From NCBI GenBank assembly GCA_039832905.1, contig JBDOLX010000036.1, positions 1 to 39,695 of the forward strand: a DNA stretch of 39,695 nt, written 5' to 3'. A program made the translations under genes and the position numbers. Origin of the DNA: Desulfurobacteriaceae bacterium. Lineage in GTDB: Bacteria > Aquificota > Aquificia > Desulfurobacteriales > Desulfurobacteriaceae. The notes under the pieces are model-generated. The model saw only the letters and a program-made list of their open reading frames with translations. It had not been told where the DNA came from and made no database searches. Shown piece after piece: positions 23,624 through 31,656 of the stretch. Numbering within the stretch: position 1 is the stretch's first letter; each line of letters opens with the position of its first letter.

Positions 23624-25087
23624 CTAGTAACGGTAAAAATCTATTTCAAAAATCGAAGAAACAGCAGTTCTGATGAAGTTTCTTTCTCCTTCTGAAAGTT
23701 TTTTATCCCTTATGTAGGTAAGTAAAAGTGGTAAGAATACCTTTATTCTCTCGTCCCTTATTTTTTCTTTAAACCTAAAACAGAAATAGAGAATATTCAT
23801 CTTTGTTTCAAAAGGAAGTTGCCAGTTAAATGCTTTACTTACCATTTCATCCAAGACCTTTTGAAAAAATTTCTCTGGAATGGAAACTTTAGAAAGGGCA
23901 GCTATTGAGTAGTTAAGGTAAAGGATGTCCTCTTTCCTTCTCAATGTACACCTTTTTAGAATAGAAAGAAGTTCTAATATGAATTTCTCCCTTTCTTCTT
24001 TACCAAGGCTTTCTTGTTCTTGAACCAGCTTTTCTATAACGTAAAGTCCCTTTAAATCCCTTTTGTTAAAAAGTCCCCTTAGAGCTTTAAGAGAAAAGTC
24101 CATCTTTTCTCCTTTACAAGAGAAGAAAGTCCTTTGCCCTTTATCCAAGCCAAAGTCTATCTTTTTAAGAACTGTCCTAAAAACAGGATTTAAGAGAGAT
24201 GCCTTTAAAAGTTCTTCTTCTTTGAATTCCTTTACTGGAATTGGAAATATTTTCTGTAAAACTTCCTTAAATGGAAAAGTAAGTCTTCCTATTAAAACTA
24301 TCTCTTTAACAGGAGGTCTCTCTTTGAAAGTTTCCTCAAAACTATAAAGGCTTAAGACAATAGAAGAAGACAAGTCTTTGGGTTTTTCAACAAAATCCCC
24401 GTAATTGGTTTCACCTGCATAGGGAGAAATAGCAAGTTTTATTTCTTCTTCAGAAATCTCTCTTTTGTAGTCGTCAAACTCTATTACTCTACTACCCTTA
24501 AAGAGAACTTTGGCTGCAAAACTTCTAAACTTATCAAGGACTATTCCCCTTAAACCTTCCTTTCTCAGCTGGGTATTTGAAATTCTTTTCTCAAGTAGGT
24601 ATCTATTGAAAAGGTAGTTTCCAAGTCCATCAACAAAATGGTATTCTCCGATTGGTATTATTACAACAAACTGTCCCCCAATAGATACAGAGGTTTTCTT
24701 ATAACCAATGTTTACAACTAAAGTCTCTCTATTAAAGAAGTTAAAATCGTAATATATAGAAAAATTTCTAGTGAAAGAGTTTCTAAAAAGATTTCTTATT
24801 AAAAATGTCGGTTTTCCGTATAGATACCCTGGCAAGATTATCTCTCTAAAAGAGCTTGCCGATACACCAAATAGGGCAAACTCCAGTATGTCTATAGCAT
24901 CGTAGTAAATATTTCCAAGGTAGAGATACTTTGTCTTGTCAAGGTTATCAAGAATAGACAAAAGTTTTCGCTTTACTTCTATTGGAACTGTTTCATAATC
25001 AATACCAACCTCTTTTAAAAAAAGGTCTTTAATTTTAAAAGTTCCGTCTAAAGAAACCGACTCAGGATATCCGAAGTATACCCTCAA
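23624..25087 (-). CDS. Unrecognised protein with actin/Hsp70-fold-like motifs and a helical C-terminus
   Basis: Encodes 487 residues that I cannot assign to a known family. Residues 121-155 (ETLVVNIGYKKTSVSIGGQF, then IPIGEYHFVDGLG) have the beta-hairpin-and-glycine pattern of the phosphate-2 region of the actin/Hsp70/FtsA superfamily, though the usual acidic residue is Asn. Residues 260-285 (VKEIVLIGRLTFPFKEVLQK) resemble the adenosine motif. Residues from about 310 to the end are predicted almost all helical, possibly HEAT-like or a dimerisation domain. There is no signal peptide, so it is probably cytoplasmic. The start overlaps the end of the beta-CASP nuclease gene by four bases, suggesting the two act together. 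Confidence 0.55.
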   Translation of the reverse strand: MRVYFGYPESVSLDGTFKIKDLFLKEVGIDYETVPIEVKRKLLSILDNLDKTKYLYLGNIYYDAIDILEFALFGVSASSFREIILPGYLYGKPTFLIRNLFRNSFTRNFSIYYDFNFFNRETLVVNIGYKKTSVSIGGQFVVIIPIGEYHFVDGLGNYLFNRYLLEKRISNTQLRKEGLRGIVLDKFRSFAAKVLFKGSRVIEFDDYKREISEEEIKLAISPYAGETNYGDFVEKPKDLSSSIVLSLYSFEETFKERPPVKEIVLIGRLTFPFKEVLQKIFPIPVKEFKEEELLKASLLNPVFRTVLKKIDFGLDKGQRTFFSCKGEKMDFSLKALRGLFNKRDLKGLYVIEKLVQEQESLGKEEREKFILELLSILKRCTLRRKEDILYLNYSIAALSKVSIPEKFFQKVLDEMVSKAFNWQLPFETKMNILYFCFRFKEKIRDERIKVFLPLLLTYIRDKKLSEGERNFIRTAVSSIFEIDFYRY

Positions 25088-26343
25088 AATCTTACTACCT
25101 CGCGGTTAAATGCATGAAATTTTCCATCTTTTAAAGGATAGCCGTGAACAAAAACTGTTCTTTCTGGCGTAAGTCTTTCAATTAACTTTTCTAATTCAGC
25201 GTGCCCTGAATGGGCAGAGAAGTGGTGTTTTTTCAGTTCACACTTGAAAGCTTTGAAAATCCTCTTATCGTTAAGAAGTTTATAACCAAAACTTTCTTCA
25301 ACCATGTATCCACTAAAAACTATGGCGTTTTTACCGTTTTTTGAAAGAATAGATGCATAAACGTAAGAAGGGGTTCCTTCCATGAGCATTCCTGAGGTTG
25401 AAACGATACAGTCAGCCTCCCGAAGATTTTCTTCACACGCTTCCAAGAAGTTAAGTCCATCGTAAGTAGGCGCAGGTTGAACAAAGTAGTTAAATAGTTT
25501 TCTATTAAGAAGGTTTTCGTAGATATTTGAAACTTCTCTTGCAAGACCGTCAACGTAAACTGTAATTGGAGGAAGTTTTCCACTCTTCATACCTTCTGTT
25601 AGAAGGAGAATTATCTCTTGAGCCCTTCCAAGGGCAAAAACTGGAATTAAAACTTTTCCTTTCCTTTCAAAAACTCTGATGAGAGTTTCGTAAAAATCGT
25701 TTATAGCTTTTTCTCTGTCAAAACTTCTGTTTGAGTAGTAATAGGTGCTTTCGGTTACAAGAAGGTTTGGGGATTCTGCCGGGAGAACTGCACCTTTTAC
25801 GGTACTTTGTGGACTTAACGATATATCACCGGTATGGTAAATAGATTTATTGTCTTCGTACTTTATTACGATAGAAGCAGCACCTAAAATATGACCAGCC
25901 GGTAAAAATTCTACTTCAATATCTTTTATCTTAATAGCATCAAAAAAATCCCTTCTTTCAATTCTTTTAAAAGCTTCATCTAGAAGTTTATACTCATTCC
26001 ACTCTGCTAAGGAGTTCTTTTCCTTTATGTACTTAACCTTTATCGCATCCTCAACCATTAGAGAAAGAAGCTGAGCTGTTTCGTGTGTCGTGTAGATCGG
26101 GGTTTCAGGATAGAAGGAGGAGAGAATATGAACACTTCCACAGTGGTCAACGTGGGCGTGAGTAATAAATATCGCATCAAGAGAAGGAGCAATGTTCTTT
26201 AGAAGTTCAAAATCTGGATAAGGATCTTTTGGGTTAAACCTTATTCCAGAATCAACTAAGATTCTTACATCGTCTACAATATAAAGGTAAGCACTAGCCC
26301 CTATTTCGTTTCCGCCACCAATAGGTATCAGAAGGTTTTCCAT
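25084..26343 (-). CDS. Beta-CASP metallo-beta-lactamase-fold ribonuclease
   Basis: Encodes 419 residues. All catalytic motifs of the beta-CASP (CPSF73/RNase J-like) nucleases are present: motif 2 THAHVDHCG (His62, His64, Asp66, His67), motif 3 His151 in PAGHILGA, motif 4 Asp173 in HTGDI, motif A Glu in VTEST, motif B His378 in HHFSAHSGH, motif C His400 in VHGYP. It lacks KH domains and the RNase J C-terminal domain, so it resembles the short archaeal/bacterial CPSF-like proteins (YsgA/RNase-type exonuclease annotations are common). Probable role: RNA processing or decay, using two zinc ions. It is translationally coupled to the unrecognised actin-like gene downstream. Confidence 0.88.
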   Translation of the reverse strand: MENLLIPIGGGNEIGASAYLYIVDDVRILVDSGIRFNPKDPYPDFELLKNIAPSLDAIFITHAHVDHCGSVHILSSFYPETPIYTTHETAQLLSLMVEDAIKVKYIKEKNSLAEWNEYKLLDEAFKRIERRDFFDAIKIKDIEVEFLPAGHILGAASIVIKYEDNKSIYHTGDISLSPQSTVKGAVLPAESPNLLVTESTYYYSNRSFDREKAINDFYETLIRVFERKGKVLIPVFALGRAQEIILLLTEGMKSGKLPPITVYVDGLAREVSNIYENLLNRKLFNYFVQPAPTYDGLNFLEACEENLREADCIVSTSGMLMEGTPSYVYASILSKNGKNAIVFSGYMVEESFGYKLLNDKRIFKAFKCELKKHHFSAHSGHAELEKLIERLTPERTVFVHGYPLKDGKFHAFNREVVRF

Positions 26344-26363
26344 GGAAAGTAATTAAATACCAT

Positions 26364-27365
26364 TTAAAATACAAAATCAACAGGCCTACCACATCTTGGA
26401 CATTCTCCACTCTCAGGAAATAAGACTTCAACGTCGTAGCCTATTCTCCTTACTAAAATTTCTCCACAGAGAGGACAGTGGGTAGATTCCCTCTCTGGTT
26501 CTATTACATTACCAACGTAGACGTAGTAGAGATATTCTTTCGTTACATCGTAAGCTAAGTTCAAAACTTCCAAAGGTGTTGGAGGAGTATTCATCAATTT
26601 GTAAGCTGGAAAGAATCTTGAGTAGTGTATAGGAACATCCCTTCCCAAGTTTTCTGAAATCCACTTTCCAAACCTTTCAAAGAAATCTTCTGTAAATTCA
26701 TCAAAACCAGGGACTATAAGTTTTGTTAACTCTAAGTGTTTACCAGCTTTTCTAATCTCTTCACAAACTTTCCAAACGTTTGGATTTGGAAATGAAGAAA
26801 ATTTTGAATAGTATTCTTTATCCATTCCTTTTAAATCAACGTTGAAAGCATCTATAAAGGGCAAGATCTCCCTTAGAGCATCTATAGATATGTTGCCGTT
26901 GGTCACCATGACGTTAACAAGTCCAGCTTCCTTTATCCTCTTAGCAGTATCTTTTACGAACTCAAACCAAATTATCGGATCGTTGTAAGTATAGGCTATA
27001 CCGATAGACCCGTATTGCTTTGCGTATTCTACGGCAATCTCTGGCAAAAATATTTCTCTTTTTGTCTCCTGCCTTGATATTTCCCAGTTTTGGCAAGATT
27101 TACAGTCAAGGTTGCAACCGTTTGTTCCAACCGAGAGTATGACAGACCCCGGATAAAAATGGTAAAGCGGTTTTTTCTCTATAGGATCATAAGCAAGGGA
27201 CGTAATTTCTCCATAAACGGTTGTGTAAAGTTTACCTCCTCTATTTTTTCTAACAAGACAAAATCCCTGTCCACCATCTAAGATTGTGCAGTTTCTTGGA
27301 CATAAAGTACATCTTACCTTATTGTCTTCCAAAGGTTCCCAGTAATCTGCTAAGACAGTTAGCAT
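26364..27365 (-). CDS. AmmeMemoRadiSam-type radical SAM protein (AmrS-like)
   Basis: Encodes 333 residues. The radical SAM motif is CNLDCKSCQNWEIS. An N-terminal cysteine set (CTLCPRNCTILDGGQGFCLVR) and a C-terminal zinc-ribbon-like pair (CPLCG, CPRCG) flank it. The layout matches the pyruvate-formate-lyase-activase-like radical SAM proteins that in many archaea and bacteria are encoded with AMMECR1 and Memo homologues. Neither partner gene is in this window. The substrate is unknown for the family. ATG 27365 has GGAGGG upstream. It lies 20 bases ahead of the beta-CASP gene on the same strand, so it may be the first gene of that operon. Confidence 0.85.
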   Translation of the reverse strand: MLTVLADYWEPLEDNKVRCTLCPRNCTILDGGQGFCLVRKNRGGKLYTTVYGEITSLAYDPIEKKPLYHFYPGSVILSVGTNGCNLDCKSCQNWEISRQETKREIFLPEIAVEYAKQYGSIGIAYTYNDPIIWFEFVKDTAKRIKEAGLVNVMVTNGNISIDALREILPFIDAFNVDLKGMDKEYYSKFSSFPNPNVWKVCEEIRKAGKHLELTKLIVPGFDEFTEDFFERFGKWISENLGRDVPIHYSRFFPAYKLMNTPPTPLEVLNLAYDVTKEYLYYVYVGNVIEPERESTHCPLCGEILVRRIGYDVEVLFPESGECPRCGRPVDFVF

Positions 27366-27401
27366 AATTCCCTCCTTCGTGTTCTTACTTTTTAATTTAA
27401 C

Positions 27402-27412
27402 CTACAGTGTAG
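27402..27412. promoter_or_regulatory. Small palindrome in the amrS/mlaE divergent region
   Basis: CTACA-G-TGTAG is a perfect 5-1-5 dyad in the 122-base gap between divergent genes, upstream of the amrS-like gene. Possible operator; short enough to occur by chance. Confidence 0.25.
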
Positions 27413-27445
27413 AATTTGGAATACGAAAAAGATATATTTTTACTC

Positions 27446-27474
27446 TTGAGGATTAATTGGATATTAAGTATATA
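27446..27474 (+). promoter_or_regulatory. Promoter of the mlaEFD run
   Basis: TTGAGG (27446-27451) lies 17 bases before TATATA (27469-27474), which overlaps a TATAAT at 27471-27476. Transcription would start close to the mlaE initiation codon at 27488. Confidence 0.55.
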
Positions 27475-27487
27475 ATGGAGATTAAGG

Positions 27488-28270
27488 TTGATTGGAATCT
27501 TGGAAAGTATAGGAAGAGTTGTCATTAATCTCTTTGAATTCTGGGGAAGTTGGCTAATAATTTCACTAAAAAGTCTAACCTTGGCTTTCTCAAAACCTTT
27601 CAGGATCAAACATTACTTACACCACCTTGCAAATATTGGAGCGGGATCTTTACCTGTCATTGCCATTACGTCCCTTTTCACGGGAGGAGTTATTGCCCTT
27701 GAAACGTATGAAGCCTTCCATCAGTTTAACGCTGAGTTTATGATCGGAGGAGTTGTTGCCATATCTATGTCAAGGGAAATGGCACCGGTTCTTACAGCAC
27801 TTCTTCTAACTGCCCGATCAGGATCTGCCATGGCAGCAGAGATTGGAACAATGAAAGTAACTGAACAGATAGATGCCTTACGAATGATGGCTGTTGACCC
27901 GATTAAGTACTTGATCACACCAAGGGTTTATACATCTATCATTGCTGCTGTTCTCCTAACGATAATATCTGATGTAGTGGGTTACGTTGGAGGATATGTA
28001 GTTAGCGTGATGACTTTTGATATAAACAAGGTTCTTTACATGAAATACACTCAAACTCTTGTAGATTTTGGAGACGTTATTCATGGACTTATAAAAGCAG
28101 CAATTTTTGGACTTTTAGTATCTACGATTAGTTGTTTTTACGGGTACTTAACAAGAGGAGGAGCAAAAGGAGTAGGAGAATCTACAACAAAAGCGGTAGT
28201 AGTATCTTCTATCGCTATTCTCGTTTCAGACTACCTAATAACCTTCATACTGAGGTTCTTAAATCTATGA
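27488..28270 (+). CDS. mlaE: MlaE-type lipid ABC transporter permease
   Basis: Encodes 260 residues from TTG 27488, with GGAG at 27476-27479. It has about five or six membrane segments and the conserved core GGVVAISMSREMAPVLTALL, TARSGSAMAAEIGTMKVTEQ, and DALRMMAVDPIKYLITPRV, diagnostic of MlaE/YrbE. With MlaF and an MCE protein it moves phospholipids between inner and outer membranes. The stop overlaps the mlaF ATG (ATGA). mlaA, mlaB and mlaC are not in the window. Confidence 0.94.
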   Translation: MIGILESIGRVVINLFEFWGSWLIISLKSLTLAFSKPFRIKHYLHHLANIGAGSLPVIAITSLFTGGVIALETYEAFHQFNAEFMIGGVVAISMSREMAPVLTALLLTARSGSAMAAEIGTMKVTEQIDALRMMAVDPIKYLITPRVYTSIIAAVLLTIISDVVGYVGGYVVSVMTFDINKVLYMKYTQTLVDFGDVIHGLIKAAIFGLLVSTISCFYGYLTRGGAKGVGESTTKAVVVSSIAILVSDYLITFILRFLNL

Positions 28271-29040
28271 AAGAGGCCATTGTAGTTAAGGATTTAAAAA
28301 AGTCTTTTGGCAAAAAGGTTGTTCATAACGGGGTAAACTTTACTGTTTACGACGGAGAAATTTTCGTAATAATGGGACCATCGGGAACAGGTAAAAGTGT
28401 TCTTCTTAAGCAGATTGCAAGGTTAATAAAACCTGATAGTGGTAAAATAATTGTTTACGGAATGGACGTTTTAAATCTAGAAGAAGAGGAAGAAACTGCG
28501 TTTAGAGAAACCCTAACTTACGTTTTCCAAAGTGGAGCCCTTTTTGACTCTCTTCCTATTTGGTACAACGTTTCTTTCTATCTAATAGAGAAAAAAGGAA
28601 TAAAGGAAAAGGAAGCTCGGGAAATTGCCAAACATTACCTTTCTCTTCTAGGATTAAGAGAAGTGGAAGATCTATTTCCCTCTGAACTTTCAGGAGGAAT
28701 GAGAAAAAGGGTTGCTGTAGCAAGAGCCCTTTGTATGAATCCAAAGTGTATCCTTTTTGATGAACCAACATCTGGTCTTGATCCGGTTATGACAACAGTT
28801 CTTGATAGGTTAATCCTAAGGTTAAGGAATGAGTTTAAAAAAACATGCGTGGTTGTAACCCATGATGTAAACAGTGCTTTTAGAATAGCTGATAGGATCG
28901 CGATTCTTTGGAATGGTAAGGTTGTTCAAATTGGAACTCCAGAAGAAATAAAGAATTCTAAAAACAAGGTTGTGAAGCAGTTTATAAGTGGAGAAATCGA
29001 AGGACCTATCACAAACTCTTTGGAGAGAAACGATGGGTAA
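28267..29040 (+). CDS. mlaF: MlaF-type lipid ABC transporter ATPase
   Basis: Encodes 257 residues from ATG 28267; the frame stays open upstream inside mlaE, but the ATG with ATGA overlap and the start MKEAIVVKDLKKSFGKKVVH fits the family. Walker A is GPSGTGKS, the ABC signature LSGGMRKRVAVARAL, Walker B CILFDEPTSGLDP, and the switch His is in VVVTHDV. It powers the MlaE permease. The end overlaps mlaD by eight bases. Confidence 0.95.
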   Translation: MKEAIVVKDLKKSFGKKVVHNGVNFTVYDGEIFVIMGPSGTGKSVLLKQIARLIKPDSGKIIVYGMDVLNLEEEEETAFRETLTYVFQSGALFDSLPIWYNVSFYLIEKKGIKEKEAREIAKHYLSLLGLREVEDLFPSELSGGMRKRVAVARALCMNPKCILFDEPTSGLDPVMTTVLDRLILRLRNEFKKTCVVVTHDVNSAFRIADRIAILWNGKVVQIGTPEEIKNSKNKVVKQFISGEIEGPITNSLERNDG

Positions 29041-30634
29041 ACTGTCTTTAGAAGCAAAAGTTGGTGCATTTGTTATTTTAAGTTTTTTAGGACTTGGAGT
29101 GATAGTAGCAAATCTAAATCCCTTAAAGTTTCAAAAAGCAGCCCCTCAAAGCTGTTGTTACTACCTTCTTTTTAGAAATGTAGCAGGTCTAGAGAAAGAT
29201 GCCCCTGTAAGGGTTGCAGGAGTAGAAGTTGGTAGAGTAGAAAAGATAGACGTGAAAGGAACTCTTGCAGAAGTTAAGGTTATTTTCTTTAAACCAATAA
29301 AGGTCTATAAAAATGCTAAAGCACGAATAGAAACCATGGGACTGATGGGAGAGAAGTACATAGAGTTCTATCCAGGTTCCCCTCCAGCTCCTCCACTTAC
29401 ACCGGGAACGGTGATAGAAAATACCCAAAGTGTAGCCTCTATGGATGAACTCCTACTGGCTCTTTACGAAACTGTAGAGAACTTTAACAAGGCTTTAATA
29501 ACTTCCGATGGAAAGAACAGGTTAGCAATTATAATGGAGGAAGTTTCCCACCTTACCTTAACTGTAGATCAGACTGTTAACACTTTAAATCAGGTGATAG
29601 AAGAAAATAGGGATGCGTTAAGAAAAACTCTCCAAAACGTATTGGCTTTATCAATGGCACTAAACGAAGAACTAACCCAAGTACTTGATAACGTAAACTC
29701 CTTAACAGTTCAATTATCAGAAATGGTATCAGAAAACAGAGAAGATATTAGAACCGTTGTGGTAAACCTTAAGAAAGTTACTGAGAAATTACCTGAGCTT
29801 ACACAAAAGGCAGAACTTATTTCTAAAGAATTAGAAGAAACGATAAAAGAAAGTAAAGGGAACATTCAAGAAAGTCTTCAAGATTTAAGGTTTTTAGCAG
29901 GAAACCTAAAAGAGGTTTCTAAGGATATAAAAATTTTAGTTTCAAAAATAAATGAAGGGAACGGAACGATTGGAAGACTTGTAAACGATGATACCCTCTA
30001 CAGGAGCGTTTCAGATACAGCAAAAACTTTAGGAAAATTAGCAAGTAAATTTGAGGAAACAAAGACCTATATAGGCTTCAGTGGAGATGTAAACACCAAA
30101 ACAGGAGATACAAGGGGACTCCTTACCTTTAAAGTTGTTCCATCAGAAGACCATTACTACTTACTTGAAGTTGTTGGAGACTCTCAAGGAAAAGTTGATA
30201 AAAAATACTACTACGTTACCAGTGGAAACAGCACTTCTTTAAGAAAAGAAATAGAAAGAAGTTATCGCTTAGAACTTACGTTGCAGTACGCTAAAGTTTT
30301 TAGAGACAGATTGCTTTCCAGAAATGGCAAATTTGTTTTAAGGGGAGGATTAAAGGAAAGTACAGGAGGGGTAGGTCTCGATTACACCATAGGGAAGTAT
30401 ACTCTCTTTTCAGACCTTTGGGATTTTGGAAGAGAAGACGAAGATGGAAAAGAAATTCCACCTCACCTTAGGGTAGGTTTAAAATACAACATTAGCGATA
30501 ATTGGTTCTTTTACCTTGGAGGAGATGAACTTCTTTACAAAGATTACAGAGGATTTTTCTTAGGAACAGGATTACTGTTTGGAGACGAAGACCTAAAATA
30601 TCTACTTACTTCTGTTCCAGCTGGAGGATTTTAA
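29033..30634 (+). CDS. mlaD: MCE/MlaD protein with coiled coil and barrel-like C-terminal domain
   Basis: Encodes 533 residues from ATG 29033, with GGAGA upstream; typical proteobacterial MlaD is under 200. In order: a membrane anchor (about 9-27), one MCE domain (about 42-122, LLFRNVAGLEKDAPVRVAGV), a long helical coiled-coil region (about 130-350), the segment NEGNGTIGRLVNDDTLYRSV common after MCE coils, and then about 165 residues of alternating-polarity strands (for example KFVLRGGLKE, HLRVGLKYNI, NWFFYLGGDE, GFFLGTGLLFG) ending in Phe. This last part looks like an outer-membrane beta-barrel. Such MlaD-barrel fusions have been described in diderm Firmicutes (Veillonella) as a bridge across the envelope. 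Stop overlaps hisH (TAATG). Confidence 0.85.
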   Translation: MGKLSLEAKVGAFVILSFLGLGVIVANLNPLKFQKAAPQSCCYYLLFRNVAGLEKDAPVRVAGVEVGRVEKIDVKGTLAEVKVIFFKPIKVYKNAKARIETMGLMGEKYIEFYPGSPPAPPLTPGTVIENTQSVASMDELLLALYETVENFNKALITSDGKNRLAIIMEEVSHLTLTVDQTVNTLNQVIEENRDALRKTLQNVLALSMALNEELTQVLDNVNSLTVQLSEMVSENREDIRTVVVNLKKVTEKLPELTQKAELISKELEETIKESKGNIQESLQDLRFLAGNLKEVSKDIKILVSKINEGNGTIGRLVNDDTLYRSVSDTAKTLGKLASKFEETKTYIGFSGDVNTKTGDTRGLLTFKVVPSEDHYYLLEVVGDSQGKVDKKYYYVTSGNSTSLRKEIERSYRLELTLQYAKVFRDRLLSRNGKFVLRGGLKESTGGVGLDYTIGKYTLFSDLWDFGREDEDGKEIPPHLRVGLKYNISDNWFFYLGGDELLYKDYRGFFLGTGLLFGDEDLKYLLTSVPAGGF

Positions 30635-31251
30635 TGATAGTTGTGATTGATTACGGCATGGGAAACTTAAGGAGCGTTAGCAAAGCTTTGGAGTTTGTAG
30701 GAGCTAAGGTAGAGGTAAGTGAAGATCCACAGAAACTAAAAGATGCAAAAGGTTTGGTTCTTCCTGGCGTTGGAGCTTTTAAAGATGCCGTTAAGAACTT
30801 AAAGGAGAAAAAACTTTGGGACGCGATAATAAAAGAAGTAGAAAAAGGCAAACCTATTCTAGGTATTTGTCTTGGACTTCAGCTTCTTTTTGAAAAGAGT
30901 TATGAATTTGGAGAAACGGAAGGGTTAGGACTTATAGAAGGTGAAGTTGTAAAGTTTGAACTTCCAAAAGATTTAAAAATTCCCCATATGGGCTGGAATC
31001 AAATTGAAAAGAAAAAGGAATCTGAACTTCTTAATGGAATAGAAAATGGAGAGTTTTTCTATTTCGTTCACTCTTACTATGTGAAACCAAAAGACGAAAA
31101 GGTTAAACTTACAGAAACAGAATACGGAGTAAAGTTCACCTCCTCAATTGAAAAAGACAACATTTTTGCCACTCAGTTTCACCCTGAAAAGAGCCAAAAG
31201 GTTGGCTTAAGATTACTTGAAAACTTCTTAAAAGTAGTTGAGAGGGCATAA
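30634..31251 (+). CDS. hisH: Imidazole glycerol phosphate synthase, glutaminase subunit HisH
   Basis: Encodes 205 residues. HisH releases ammonia from glutamine for HisF in histidine synthesis. VIDYGMGNLRSVSKALEFVG is the N-terminus; the class I amidotransferase triad is Cys79 in LGICLGLQLL, His183 and Glu185 in QFHPEKS. The oxyanion region LPGVGAF is present. No other his genes are in the window. It begins on the mlaD stop (TAATG) and is followed two bases later by gspG. Confidence 0.96.
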   Translation: MIVVIDYGMGNLRSVSKALEFVGAKVEVSEDPQKLKDAKGLVLPGVGAFKDAVKNLKEKKLWDAIIKEVEKGKPILGICLGLQLLFEKSYEFGETEGLGLIEGEVVKFELPKDLKIPHMGWNQIEKKKESELLNGIENGEFFYFVHSYYVKPKDEKVKLTETEYGVKFTSSIEKDNIFATQFHPEKSQKVGLRLLENFLKVVERA

Positions 31252-31253
31252 AG

Positions 31254-31652
31254 ATGAGAAGAAAAGGGTTTACCTTGATTGAACTTATGGTCGTTATTGT
31301 TATTTTAGGACTTCTTGCTGCTCTTGTAGCTCCAAAGTTCTTAAAGAGAGGGGAAGAAGCAAAACTAACAACGACTCAAGTTCAAATGAAGAACATAGAA
31401 CAAGCGTTAAAACTTTATAAACTCCACAACTCATCTTATCCAACGACAGACCAAGGACTCAAAGCCCTTGTTGAGAAACCTGAAAGTGAACCTGTTCCTA
31501 AAAATTGGAAAGGTCCATATCTTGAAAACGTTCCTAAGGACGCTTGGGGAAACGATTTTATTTACATCTCAGATGGAAAACACTTTATTCTCATATCGCC
31601 CGGAGCTGATGGAGAAGAAGAAACAGAAGATGACCTAAAAGTGGAAGGGTAA
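31254..31652 (+). CDS. gspG: Type II secretion major pseudopilin GspG
   Basis: Encodes 132 residues. The prepilin leader is very short (MRRKG, cleaved before FTLIELMVVIVILGLLAALV). YPTTDQGLKALVEKP, KDAWGNDFIYIS and the C-terminal GADGEEETEDD calcium-loop region are GspG signatures that separate it from type IV pilins. GspG polymerises into the pseudopilus of type II secretion. No other gsp gene lies here, so the rest of the system, if present, is elsewhere. It could also work with the pil machinery, whose platform and retraction motor are encoded about 20 kb away. Confidence 0.92.
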   Translation: MRRKGFTLIELMVVIVILGLLAALVAPKFLKRGEEAKLTTTQVQMKNIEQALKLYKLHNSSYPTTDQGLKALVEKPESEPVPKNWKGPYLENVPKDAWGNDFIYISDGKHFILISPGADGEEETEDDLKVEG

Positions 31653-31656
31653 AGTA

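Noticed and set aside
28132-28266. Upstream extension of MlaF within mlaE
   Set aside because: Basic, low-quality sequence overlapping a membrane segment of mlaE; the ATGA-coupled ATG at 28267 gives the normal ATPase N-terminus.
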